Assembly: GCA_017979445.1 (NCBI GenBank)
Contig: CM030715.1
Location: 15,381,602 to 15,445,601, forward strand
DNA: 64,000 nucleotides
Direction: 5' to 3'
DNA from: Akebia trifoliata
Lineage: Eukaryota > Streptophyta > Magnoliopsida > Ranunculales > Lardizabalaceae
Numbering within the stretch: the first letter of the stretch is position 1; each line of letters opens with the position of its first letter. Shown here piece after piece: positions 33,891-45,399 of the stretch. Under the pieces are notes generated by a model that saw nothing but the letters and a program-made list of their open reading frames with translations, did not search any database and was not told where the DNA came from. A program made the position numbers and the translations under genes.

Positions 33891-34884
33891 AGATAATAGA
33901 TAGCCTGTTTCTTCCATCCAGATTTATCATGTTGCCCTAGTACACACCCCATTGACATTTCTTACACTAAGATGTACATCAATAGGGGTCATCCTGGAGT
34001 AGGAAGGACTAGGATTGGAGAATTGAGCAGGTATTGCTGGATCTTATCGAATGCCTCCTAACAGTCCTTGTTCCACTTTTTTGGCATATCTTTCCTTAGT
34101 TGCTTGAAGACCGGCTCACAGATAGGCGTGAGTTGAGTTATAAACCGACTGATGTACTGTATTCTCCTAAAAATGCCCAAACATTTCTCTCTAAAATGGA
34201 TGCCTTCATCTCGAGGATATATTTAATCTTTGCCGAATCTATATCGATGCCCTTTCTATTGATGATGAAACCGAGTAATTTGCCTGATGTTGTCCCGAAA
34301 ACACATTTTGCTGGGTTGAGCCTCAAACTGTACTTTTTGAATCTGTCGAACAACTTCTTGAGATTTACTAGATGGACTTCTTCTATACCGGATTTAGCGA
34401 TTATGTCGTCTACGTAGACTTCCATTTCCTTATGGATCATGTCATGAAACAAGACAGTCATTGCACACTAATAAATCGCCTCTACATTCTTCAACCCGAA
34501 TGGCATGCCTTTGTAGTGGAAAGTGCCCCATGACGTGATAAATACAGTCTTTTCCTAGTCTTCTTCTACCATTTTTATCTGGTTATAACCTGAGAAACCG
34601 TCCATAAACGAGAACATGCCGTGCCCTGCTGTACTATCGACTAGAGTGTCAATATGTGATAGTGGGAAATCATCTTTAGGACTAGCCTTATTCAAGTCTC
34701 GGTAATCAACACACATGCGTACCTTTCCATCTTTCTTAGGTATTGGGATGATGTTTTGACCTTGAGGGTCCATTCTGGCTTTAGTCTTCTCAATTTTTGC
34801 TTGATTGGCTTGTTTTTTAGTGCGATTGGCAGCTTGTGGACAACCAGATCTGTGTCTTACCCAGGTATATCCCTGTATGACCAT
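33891..34884 (-). pseudogene. Reverse transcriptase, Tat-2
   Basis: 34884-34555 carries IIPIPKKDGKVRMCVDYRDL then NKASPKDDFPLSHIDTLVDS and FMDGFSGYNQIKM; 34461-34138 carries the catalytic YVDDIIAKS box and LRLNPAKCVFGTTSGKLLGF. These are the conserved RT blocks in the right order and spacing. Frame breaks lie at about 34462-34554 and after 34138. RT would copy genomic RNA to DNA in active elements. Confidence 0.88.
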
Positions 34885-34931
34885 GCGAAAATATCTTGAT
34901 AATCTTGTAAGAGTTTGATCATTTCTTTATT

Positions 34932-35968
34932 TTACCATGACACTAATAAGGCTTCGATTTTGACGATTCGTGGGTCCTCTTCAATACCAAGATTAATTGA
35001 ATCTGTATCCTCGATGTTTGGCTGAACACCTTTCTCGTGATGTTCTATTAAGTCTTTGATTTCTTTGGGTGGGTACTCCATTTCGTCTTCAATTTCTTCT
35101 TCGATCCCCATGAAATCAAGGTCGAGTTCAAGATTGAAATCATACTCATTCCTTTCAAATTCTGTTCTATATGGATACTCATTTGATTGAAACAAATCCC
35201 TTGAAAACTTTTTTTTTTATTTTTGGAATATATATATTTTTTTGAAATTTTGAAAGGTTTTTGATTATTTTTATCTTTTGAATTTTTTTTTTTTTTTTAT
35301 TTTAAAGAAATATTTGCTTTTTTATTATTTTTTGGATATCCGAAATAAGAAGAATAATCATGCAAATTCATTAGTAAAGATAGGGAGCCCTCAAAATAGT
35401 CTTTCCCCAAGGATGAGGGCTCGTTATGATCCTCGGACAAACTAGACTCATTTAACAATATTTTTTTAGGCTTTAACAGCCTCAAGGGTTAACGGGAATT
35501 CCTCCCAATTGTTCAGGACTTGCCCTTCTCTGAGGGGGCGAATGAGATGTGAAAGTGATTTGTTTGATGGTTTGGTCGGTGGTTCGGAGATGACCATTAT
35601 CTATGATTGATCTTTGTTAAGTTGGGATATAGTCCTTCCCAAGCTTGGTGGGATGATGACTGATACCCAGTTCATGCCAGTGGAGAAGGGTAATTATTTC
35701 TCTTGGCTTGTGGTGATTTCCGTTTTTGCAGGCTCTCGGATAGTCTCTGATAGACTTTCGTTGGAATTCCCATTGAATAGGATATCAATGCCTCTACAAA
35801 TGATGATTGAGACTCAACAACTAAGTCTTCTTGAATGTGCACAGGTTTGAAGTTTACCGTTTTTGGCTTTCTTACCAATTTTGTCGGCAATGGCTCTGAT
35901 AGACTGTCATGTCTGACCTGAGATTTCGGGAAGCTAACGCTGATATGAGGAACCTTGCCAGATTCCAA
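34932..35968 (-). pseudogene. Linker between protease and RT, Tat-2
   Basis: Acidic, low-complexity frames. 35195-34932 ends with EDTDSINLGIEEDPRIVKIE, the conserved lead-in to RT in Tat pol. 35968-35672 has no recognised domain. Poly-A/T runs at 35200-35310 look like small slippage insertions. Confidence 0.55.
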
Positions 35969-35985
35969 ACATTTGGTTCACGATT

Positions 35986-36231
35986 TTATTTTCTGGCTAA
36001 CCAAACTTCCCTCTTTTTGTCGTTCATATCTGATATATCCATTTTTGTGGGCCTAAACCCTAGTCCGAAATAAGGAGTATGTTTCTTTGCTTCGACTGGT
36101 GTAGCTTTCCCTTTTCCTCCTAGTCCTAACCTTTGTCTGGGTCGGTAACCTACTTTTTTCAAAACCCGTCCGATCATCAAATTTGTCCTTGATAACTCTA
36201 CTTTCTCCTTTTCTTTCCCCCTTTTCAACAT
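35986..36231 (-). pseudogene. G-patch-like segment of Tat-2 pol
   Basis: 81 codons with VLKKVGYRPRQRLGLGGKGK and YFGLGFRPT. Spaced glycines and aromatic residues resemble the G-patch RNA-binding motif often seen after protease in Tat polyproteins. Follows the protease closely on the same strand. Confidence 0.5.
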
Positions 36232-36239
36232 AATTAACT

Positions 36240-37279
36240 ACAGCGAATTAATAGGAGTGGTATAACGCTTTGTCCATCGTCATCTCGATGTCGATAAAGG
36301 GAACGTCTGAAGCTTTCCCGACTGGAATCAGGTTTTCTGCTAGTACAAAAATCATCCTTTGTCCCATGATAAATTTGATTCTTTGGTGCAAAGAGGAAGA
36401 CACTGTCCCAGCAATATGGATCTACGGCCTGCCCAATAGTAAGTTGAAGGTTGTCGATATTTCCATGACCTCAAATGTTACCTCAAAGGTGCAAGGACCT
36501 ATAGTAATTGGTAGGTCTACCTCTCCTAAAGAGTATTTTATTAAACTTTCAAAGCCTCGGACAACCTCGTTGTTGGGCTTGACATGTGACCAATCAGCAT
36601 TGAGTTTTTAGAAGGTTTCAAGAGGACAAACATTAAGCGCTGAGCCATTATCAATCAGTATCCTGACAACCATCATGTCCTTGTACATGACCATGATGTT
36701 TAACGGTTCCACGTGCCCTTGTCCTTCTGGTACTAATTTGCTTTCAGTGAATATGATAGGATTGAGGGCCATGATCTGACCAACCGTTTGTTTTAAGTGT
36801 GCTGGTGACGTGGTCGTAGGTACATGTGATTTTCCTAAGACTCTTAATAGTACCTCTTGATGTTCTTCTGACTTTTGTAGCAGACTTAGAATACTGATCT
36901 GAGCTGGTTGCTTGTTCAACTGGTCCACTATATTGTGCTCACTCTTGTGAATAAGCTTAATGAAGTCTACAACCTCTTTAACTGACACCTTAACCTTCTC
37001 TTCTGTCGTGTCGTCTTTATACATCTTACCCTTTCCTTTTTCCTTTCTTTTCTTTTCGTCCTCCGCTCCCTTTGTTGTTTCTTTTTTTCCTCCCCTGATG
37101 CTTACTCCTTTTACCGGTACCCTCTGACACCTCCATGTTCTTGTCATATGTCCAATATCAACCACCATTTCTTTCTTCATTGTATCGACCCCTGTTGATG
37201 TGGTGATAGTGGTCTCGTAGCTCCAAGGAACTGCTTGGTTGGAGCTATAGGGGAATGGTTTGGGTGAGCGTATGGTCAT
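36240..37279 (-). pseudogene. Aspartic protease region, Tat-2
   Basis: 37279-36608 starts with a lysine/glutamate-rich linker, then HQEVLLRVLGKSHVPTTTSP, NPIIFTESKLVPEGQGH and the active-site LIDNGSALNVCPL. The next frame continues FEVMEISTTFNLLLGRP, a TAG in place of Trp, then IHIAGTV. The order and spacing are those of Tat/Ogre protease, which cleaves the Gag-Pol polyprotein. The active-site Asp-Asn-Gly is intact; the Trp stop and a shift near 36605 disable it. Confidence 0.85.
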
Positions 37280-37654
37280 TAGAGGTGGATCAAGTTTTAC
37301 ATTGAGAATGAGGGGTGGTGGTGATAGGAAGAGTTGCGTGAGGAGTTGATGGCATGTATAGAATGATGATGTGATGGACGTGAGGATGATGTATATGGTA
37401 TATGAAGGGAGAGTCGAGTCATATTTTGATGATTTGGTGATATATAGGGTATGACGAGGGGTGGTCGGATAGCAGTGTTGGAAATTTGAGGAGTAGGGTG
37501 GATGGTGAGGTCAACCAATCTGAGTGGCGATCGTGTATTTTGATGGGGGTTTGTTGTGTATTGGTCGACGGTGCTGACTGTTGGTACTTCTGATCCCTAG
37601 GTTAAATGGATTCTGACCTTCGACCCAACCAGCGCTATCAACATTGATAGATCG

Positions 37655-39243
37655 AAATCAAGTCCTCCGAGAATAACATTTACCCTGTGCCCACTTCCCC
37701 CGTCCATTGTGAGTAGGTAGGGGTTTTGGTTGATGTTCTGTTGTTGAGGTGAGTTGGCAGGTCCATCCATCATTGATCTGTAGAGTACCCTGGAGTACCC
37801 ATGTGCAATTCACAAAATAAATTGGGGCTGTACCTGGTCCTTTTTCAACTTCTGGGTTTGGTGGTCGTTTCGTGAGGTATTTTCCCCTCAGCAAGATCAG
37901 GAGTAATTTTGATAGTGTCATCAGCAACCTAGTAAACACTCTGTTAACTCTGTTAGGCCGTACTTGTTGACCCTGCCCATATTGTGGTGTCTACGGTGTG
38001 ACTGGTGAAGGATATACTCTGAATGGGTTTTGAGGTATGGGGTTCCATGCTGGTGGAGGCATTGGGGTCCATGAGGTTGACGAAACTTGTGGTCTCGGTG
38101 CTAGTACCGGTATGATGAGTGGTCGGTTTGGCGGTATGTTGTTAACCTATGTCTCTTCTCTTTTCTTCGCTAAAGGCACTGGCTTTTTCTAAGAGGGGAT
38201 GCCTGTTGTTGCCCCCAAGCTTGTAAAATCAAAGATCAGACCGGTTCGGATCTTGTCCTTGACCCGATCTACTACTTGTATTAGATTTGAAAAGGTGCCG
38301 GTAGTGTGTCCCACCAGATGAGTATAAAAAGCATGTTCTAGTGTTGAGATGAACGTGGTGTTCATTTCTTGTTCAGTCATTGTGGGTCTTACTTGTGAAG
38401 CAGACTCTCGCCACCTCTGGACATACTTTTTTACTGTTTTCCTTTGTTTTCTCACCATCTTAGCCATGTCATTTCGATCCATTCCCACATCCGTATTGAA
38501 TCGATAATTGTGCCAGAACATATCAGCTAGGACCTACCAATTCTTAATGAGAGTGTGATCCAACCTAGAAAAGCATTTGAGTGTTGGTCCTGTTAAGCTT
38601 CTTTAGAATAACTACACCAGTAACTTGTCATCTTCGTCGTATTGGCACATGAAACATCAATATAGTTTCAGGTGTGACAGAGGACATCCCACCTCACTGT
38701 ACTTCTCAAACTCTGGACATTTGAACTTGGCTGGCAACTGTGCATTTGGGTAAAAGTAGAGGCCATTAAACTGGGTCTCACTTATAGCATTGAGGCCTTT
38801 CATCCTCCTCATTTCTTCTTGCAAAGACTCAATTTGTTGAGCCAACTTTTCATCTGTTGCAATTTTGGCCTCCGTGGCCTTGTACTCGCATTCGTCATCA
38901 GGAATGACCACAGGAGGTGGTCGATTCTGTGGAATATAGAATGGTCTGTGGGAAGCATAGTGGTCTGTAGTCCCTCCGGAGGTTGCTCAGGTAGATCTTG
39001 ATTTGATCCTGATGTAGGGTGTTGCATTGTTTGGGCTTGTATGATGTTGGCATTGGCTAACATGGCACTCAACATTTTTTCTTGCCTTTTAATCATTTTC
39101 AATAGTGCTGCTATTCTGGGATGAACATCTGACGATTCAGCTACTGTGGGCTGTGCTAGTTCGGAAAAACTCATGATAGCGGTGAAAGATCTAAGAAAAT
39201 ACGGAGGTATCACTGGCTGCTTATATTTCTTTCGTTTGGCCAT
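37655..39243 (-). pseudogene. gag, Tat-2
   Basis: The start Met at 39243 leads a basic MAKRKKYKQPVIPPYFLRSF. The frame from 38911 has PAKFKCPEFEKYSEVGCPLS, and 38521-38189 has FWHNYRFNTDVGMDRNDMAK, KYVQRWRESASQVRPTMTEQ and TLEHAFYTHLVGHTTG, the Tat capsid pattern. Near 37800 the shifted reading ELHMGTPGYSTDQ marks the end of gag, also present in the Tat-3 copy. Frame shifts at about 38810 and 38650 and stops near 38530 break it. Confidence 0.8.
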
Positions 39244-40200
39244 CTATGGGTACAGAAGACCAAGCGTTGTTATTTTTTTTACAAAAATAAAGATGCATGA
39301 TGTTTTTATTAGGTCGAGTCAAGTTATTTATTATAAGGTAAACGATTTTTAAAGAAAAAGTTTCTCGACGCGGAGGAGGCATCAACATAGAGTTGGTATC
39401 AGCCTGGAGTTGGATTGTGTATTTTTGAAAACAATTACATCATAACGGAGCTGGCATCAACACAAAGTTGGCATCAGCACGGAGTTGGCATCGACACAGA
39501 GTTGGCATCAACGCAGAGTTGGGTGGTGTACTTTTGAAAATAATTTCGTCAGCACGGTGTTGGCATCAGCACGGAGCTAATATCAACACAGAATCGATAA
39601 AATATTTTGAAAAAGAGTCATCAGCATGGAGTTGGCATTGACACGGAGTCGGTAAAATCTTTTGAAAAATAAATTTTATCAGCATGGAGCTAGCATCGAC
39701 ACGGAGTTGGCATCAACATGGAGTTGGCATCAATAAGGAGTTGGCATCAGCAACGGAGCTGGCATCGACATGGAGTCGATAAAACATTTTGAAAAAAGAA
39801 TTACATCAGCACGGAGCTGGCATGACACAGAGTCGATAAAGTATTTTGAAAGGTAATTTCATCAGCACAGAGCTGGCATTGACACGGAGTCGATGAAACA
39901 TTTTGAATAAGGGAGTTTCATCAGTACGGGATTGGCATCAACATGAAGTTAGTGAGTCAACTCGGGCGTATTTTTGTGAAAATAAATTCACTAAGTTTTA
40001 TAAAACGAAAATCAATCGAATCCCTCCACATGCACGAAAACCATTGAGTCAACTTGCATGAAAATTTTATAAAAAGAAAATCAATCTAATTCTCTCTACG
40101 TACATGAAAATCAATGAGTTGACCCACGTATCGATTTTATATTCTTCAAAACCAAAGAATTTACAATTCTTTAAGAAAAAAATCGAAGTGTCACCAGAAC
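39244..40200 (-). repeat. Tat-2 leader with 17-bp minisatellite
   Basis: 39361-39960 is built of a 17-base unit ggagttggcatcaacac and variants, in clusters separated by 25-35-base spacers around aaaatattttgaaaa. A related array is at 56160-56700 in the Tat-3 leader. 39960-40200 has repeated gaaaatcaat / gtcaactc phrases. No gene. Confidence 0.75.
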
Positions 40201-41970
40201 CTTATAATGCCTCTGTGCATTGATTGTTAAAGACCTTGCATTCTTGATATACTTAATTATTATTGCAAGTGATCATTAAACTATAAATATATAAATAAAA
40301 CTTACTAGCAACATGATGATCAAAATGTGAAGTAAATCAGTCCAAACGTGAGTCCAACAAAGATAAACAAATATTGGTTGTTCGTTGTGATTCCTTCAGA
40401 GGGTGTTGAAAGGAAGATGAGGTTGGATGGTCAGGCTGTTGTAAGAAGGAAGAGAATGGCTGGGGAATAAGGTGCATGTTGGGTTTTGAAAAAAAAAAGA
40501 AGAATTAAATGACTAATGTGGGGGGCTTGAAAAGAGAAATAAGGAATATGATAGTTGTTTGGTATAGAGAAGAAGATGCAATGTGAGAGGGTATGGGTTG
40601 CAGTGGTTTAAATGAATGAAAATGAGGAGGTGTTGTTGGAGTAACGTGAGAAAGAGGAGAGCAGAGGGGCTGTAAGAGAAAAAAAAATGTGAAATAGAGG
40701 GAGCTGTTGTGGTGGGACGTTAATGGATGCCGGTTAGAGATGTGGTGAAGAAAGTAGAGAGTTCTAATGGATGATTCCTCTTTTCTCTTTGTTCGCTTCT
40801 TCTTATTTTGTTTTGGCTATTTTGAAAAGAAAAAAAAGGACAATATCTTCTTGCTTCTAGAGATGTAAATCAGAGAGGAAATTCAGAATGTGTTGGTGGA
40901 TAGTTGGCCAAGAGAGAATGGGAGAAAGATACCATATGAGAGAGAAAAGACGTGGGAGACGCCAATGCAAAGAAGAATAGAGAGCCCCCTACGTGCTAAT
41001 GAAGATTGTTTTTATAAAGAAATTGTCTGATTAATGTTTTTTATTTCAACATTTTTTTTATTTATTTGATTTCTTTCCATAGTTTTTTAATTTTTTTCCT
41101 TTTTCTTCTCTTTTCTCTCATGTTTCTCTTAAGAGAATAAAGGGGTGATTCAACGTTACACACTACTTGATAGTCCTTTACCGATTATATCTTGATTAGT
41201 CGATTTTAATTTTATTTTGCATTTTGAATGGTTGCTTTGATTTTAATTTGAATTTTATGAGTTAATTGAATTTTAATTTGATATTTTATTGGTTGATTAA
41301 ATTTTAGTTTGACTTTTATTGATCAATCGAATTTTACTTCGAATTTAATTAAATTTTGAATTTAATTTGATTTTGGATTTTAATTGGTTGATTAACTTTT
41401 AATTTTAGTTTTTAATTTGATTTTGATGAAGTTTCAATTTGATTTTAAATTTGATCTTGATTAAATTTGAATTTGAATTTTTAACTTGGCCAAAATTTTT
41501 GTAATTTTTTTGATTTTCAATGCTTGTAATCCTATTGATAATTTTCTATCCTATTTTCCTAAGAATCAAAGTCTCTAGGTTAAAGTTGGCCATTAAGGGG
41601 TGTTTCGATCATTTTGTTGATTTTGCAAATTTTATGAATTTTTGCATGAGGTTTCTTTCATTCCCAATGTGATTATTTTTAAATCTCGAGGTCACATTCT
41701 CCTAATGTTGTAATATCTCTACGTTATCAAAATGTGTAGTGAACCGAAGTGTACGTACTTGCTAAATCGAGTGTAAGGTATACCAATCCTAAACATGCGT
41801 AAATTTCTATGTCGAGTTGTAATGAGTAATGGAATTAAAGGACTAAAACAAGAACAATTGGGAAATGTGCTCTCTAACTTCCTAGTTATTTGCACTCATC
41901 ATTAGGAATCCTCAACAATTGGGTGATGAATTGTTGAATTAGGCAAATGCAAGAAAATGAAGTGTCTACA
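40200..41970 (-). repeat. 5' LTR of Tat-2 (inner end approximate)
   Basis: On the minus strand it starts TGTAGACACTTC at 41970, followed by tgcatttgcctaattcaaca, like the start of the other Tat LTRs. A TATA-like tttataaaaacaatc lies at about 41007-41021. 41200-41480 is a degenerate repeat of gattttaatttgaatttt units. The inner end near 40200 is placed by a gtgacacttcg motif resembling the terminal ggtggcgactcc block; no intact primer site is visible. Confidence 0.6.
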
Positions 41971-43395
41971 ACCCGCCCACAAGGAAGTAGTTCTCAAAGC
42001 ATTAAGCACAACTCATGTTTCCCTCAATACTTCTCCAGATCAATTAGTAGATATAGTGGGGGTAACCTATGTGGAAAATATCCTATCCTTTTGGGATTCA
42101 GAACTCCCAAAAGAAGGGTTATGCCATCAAAGCCTTTACACATTATAATCAACTGCAACGGGATAAGAGTCCCTTTAGTCTTGGTTGATAACGAAAGCGT
42201 ACTGAATGTTTGTCCTCTTAAGGCCACAACTTGTCTTGGGTTCAAAATATATGAACTCAAACAAAACAATCAAGGTGTTAGGGGATATGATAATACTAAG
42301 AGGGATATATTGGAAATATTTCATTTTCAACAATCCACGGGTATAACAGATTTCCCTATGGAATTTCAAGTCTTGGACATCCAGTCCTCTTTCAATCTAC
42401 TACTAGGGAGACCATGATTACATCAAATAAAGGTTATAACTTTTAAATTGCATCAAATGGTTAAATTCATTAAGGATGGATTTATAATTACCTTTCATGG
42501 GGATGCTGAAATCGTAAAGGTTATAAACGATACCAAAGTTGAGAACAAGCCATTGCTTGAAATTCAACTAGAATATCAGGGGTACAACTTAATGAATTTG
42601 AAATTGAAAAGATCTATTCAATTTAATGGGGCAAATCTACGAAAGAGATTTTTTCATCGAAATTCTTCCAATTGTTGCATGGAAAATATGTTCAAGAATA
42701 CGAGATTATTCCCAAGCATAGGCTTAAGCCGTAGACAACAGGGGACTAAGATCGCACCGGTTATTCAGGAAGTTGTCGGTACATTTGGATTAGAGTACAA
42801 ACCCACCAAAGAAGATTGGGCCTGATACTAGAAGCTGAAGCAAGATAAGGCAAATGCAAGAAGATAAGGGCACATTTTAGATCTAATAAGTTTGAAGCCC
42901 TATCGCAAGACTTTCAACGGGTATTTCGTGAAAGTAGGGGAAAACTTCCCTTATTGTGATTTCCAAGAGCCCTTCATCAATCACATTACAGGTACCCAAC
43001 TATCTAGATTTGAGATCTTCTTTGGGATGAACTGGTCAGAAAAGGAAAAAGACCAAGAGTTTAAAAAGGAAAAGTTGATGATTAGCAAGTGGTTGTAGAT
43101 TATCTCAACATTGCCCAAATGCTTCTTGAAGACAATAGTGTATTAGTTCTGTCAGTCGAATATGGTAGTCCATACCTATACAATTTGTAATTTAGCTCGC
43201 TGTCAGGCCTTTCTTTAATTACTATATCATGAGTCATTTACTTTAAGTTGAGTCTAGTCTTGCTGAGTTTGTTAAGTCTATGATGATTTCTATCATCCCA
43301 TATATTTTTGATGAAATAAAATAAGCTTTTGATTACGACTAGCACAATGATAATTTAACTAATAATCAGCCTTCAGAGGGAGAGTCTTCTAACGA
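41971..43395 (+). pseudogene. Protease region of Tat element H2
   Basis: Begins abruptly at the Tat-2 LTR edge with PAHKEVVLKALSTTHVSLNT, the segment before the Tat protease, then in the next frame PLHIIINCNGIRVPLVLVDN and ESVLNVCPLKATTCLGFKIY (active site), GVRGYDNTKRDILEIF, and EFQVLDIQSSFNLLLGRP followed by a stop. Later VKFIKDGFIITFHGDAEIV and a G-patch-like region (42790-43080). The active-site Gly is Glu (DNES, codon 42193-42195). A linker to 43395 leads in frame into the RT part at 50979 once the inserted chromovirus is removed. Upstream gag is missing. Confidence 0.85.
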
Positions 43396-43400
43396 AGAAC
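43396..43400. repeat. Target site duplication AGAAC (left)
   Basis: The same five bases flank the chromovirus on the right at 50974-50978. Joining H2 over them gives SNEE-PLSKLIKLLKQENE in one frame. Confidence 0.85.
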
Positions 43401-43401
43401 T

Positions 43402-44090
43402 TGATATGATTCCTCTTGGAAACTCCTCTTGATGATCTCTTCTAGGAATCTTTTAATTCGAAGGAAACAAAAGTTGTGTAGAAATAAAAGATGATGTTGA
43501 TCGGATTAGAACCTTAAGGAAGCTATGTCCTTAAAACCCCAAACATAAGACGCCACAAAGGATGATCACTCCTTTGATAAGTCGAAGATGCCCTTCTTCA
43601 AGAACTCATAAAGAACTCAAAAACTAGAACACATGAAATCAAAAGCAAACTTCTTGAAGAAGCTTCAAAGAAATAACTCATAAATGTAGATTGTCAAATT
43701 GTATCCAAAATACAACATAAGATGACCTTTTATAAACAAATTAGATCAAGATTGGGTCTAATTAGTCCTTTGGAAATAAAAGACCAAAATTAAGGACAAT
43801 TAGAATATCAAACTCCCAATTTACTTTTACATCCAATTTGTTCTTACAAATCACTCTCTTGCACAAAAAGATAGTTGACCATCCTTGGTGAAGCTTTGAC
43901 ATCTCCAAAGTTGGTTTTAGAATCTTCTAGAATGGCCTCTTTGTATTGTACTTCCACAATCAAGCCGTATAATGTCTCTTTCATCATCTTTGTCCTTGTC
44001 CCAGTCATCAGTCCGCCAATTCCTTGCAATGGTTCTAGTGAAAACTTGGGAACGTCAACTTGAATTATTTGGTCAACAACGAGATCTCCA
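43402..44090 (-). repeat. 3' LTR of chromovirus
   Basis: 689 bp, TGGAGATC at 44090 to ATATCA at 43402 on the minus strand. A purine tract (gaagaggggaagaa) precedes it at about 44093-44106. Confidence 0.88.
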
Positions 44091-45396
44091 TTATTCTTCC
44101 CCTCTTCGAAAAGATTCATTCTCGAATCACCTACATCAAACATGGATAAATCAGCAACATTAAAAGTTGCACTAACATTACCATAATCACTCGACAAATC
44201 TAGGTTGTAGGCGTTGTCATTGATCTGTTCCAAGACTTGAAATGTTCCATCCCCTCGAGGCTGCAATTTTGATTTCCTTTGGGTAGGGAACCGCTCCTTA
44301 CGCAAGTGCACCCAATCCCAATCTCTAGGGTGGAAAACAACTTTCAATCAGCCCTTATTGGCTTGCTTAGCATATTGCTCATTCTTCCTATTAATGTTGG
44401 CTCGAAGTTTGGCAAGTAAATCTTTCACAAAATCTACTTTTTTCTTACAATCAAGATTAATATGTTCATTAGTAGGCAAAAGTAAAATATCCATAGACGT
44501 TAAAGGATTAAAACCATAAACAATCTCAAATAGAGAAAATGAAGTAGTAGAATGAATAGTCCTATTATATGCAAACTCAATATGTGGTAAACACTTCTCC
44601 CAATGTTTTAAATTGTTTTGAATGATAACACGCAACAAAGTAGTGAGTGTCCTACTGACTACTTCAGTTTGACCATCCGTTTGAGGATGTGCAACAGTAG
44701 AAAATAAAAGTTTAGTTCCTAATTTACTCCATAAAGTGCGTCAAAAACAACTTAGGAACTTAACATCTCTGTCACTAACAATTGACTTAGGTAGCTCATG
44801 CAATCGAACTACTTCTTTAAAGAACAAATTTGCAATATTTGTTGCATTGTTGGTTTTAGTACATGCAATAAAATGGGCCATCTTAATAAACCTATCAACA
44901 ACAACAAATATACTACCTTTACCATTTTGAGTCCTTGGCAATCCTAAAACAAAATCCATAGAAATATCAATCCAAGGATGATTAGGTATAGGCAAAGGGG
45001 TATACAAGCCATACGGTCTAATTTTAGACTTTGCTTGCTTACATGTAATGCACCTGTACAAATAGATTGCACGTCATGCTTCATACGAGGCCAATAAAAA
45101 TGCTCACATAATATATCTAAAATTTTTAGGACACCAAAGTAACCCATTAAACCTCCCCCATGACTTTCCCTTACAAGTAACTCAAGAACAGAACATATAG
45201 GCACGCACAATTTATCTTCCTTGAAGAGAAATCCTTTATGCCTAAAAAAATCACCAAACGCACACTTAGCACATGCATTCCATACTTGGCTGAAATCAAA
45301 ATCATTGGCATACAAATCTTTAAGCAATTTAAAACCAAGTAGTTTAGTTTGCAATGAAGTAAGTAATACGTACCTTCTAGACAATGCAGCGACCAC
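43844..45396 (-). pseudogene. Integrase of chromovirus
   Basis: The HHCC zinc module ([31 protein letters not shown]) spans about 45185-45030. The core has [11 protein letters not shown] and [10 protein letters not shown] (two Asp) and HPQTDGQTEVV (Glu, near 44680). 44638-44348 continues HIEFAYNRTIHSTTSFSLFE. 44347-43844 has the GPY/F-type module (RFPTQRKSKLQPRGDGTFQV, INDNAYNLDL, SATFNVADLSMFD), then about 80 residues encoded inside the 3' LTR. No chromodomain found. Stops and shifts separate the parts, for example at 45060 and 44740, but all catalytic residues are readable. Confidence 0.85.
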
Positions 45397-45399
45397 AAC

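Larger units (their letters stand above)
31800..41970 (-). mobile_element. Tat-lineage retrotransposon with recognisable gag-pol (Tat-2)
   Basis: Minus-strand order: 5' LTR ending at 41970, leader with minisatellite, gag, aspartic protease, G-patch-like segment, acidic linker, RT, RNase H and integrase, ending near 31805. Gag and pol are each broken by a handful of stops and shifts. Beyond pol are the two antisense PMD-like genes; the 3' LTR was not found. The right flank is H2 protease coding sequence on the opposite strand, so Tat-2 probably inserted into H2. Confidence 0.8.
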
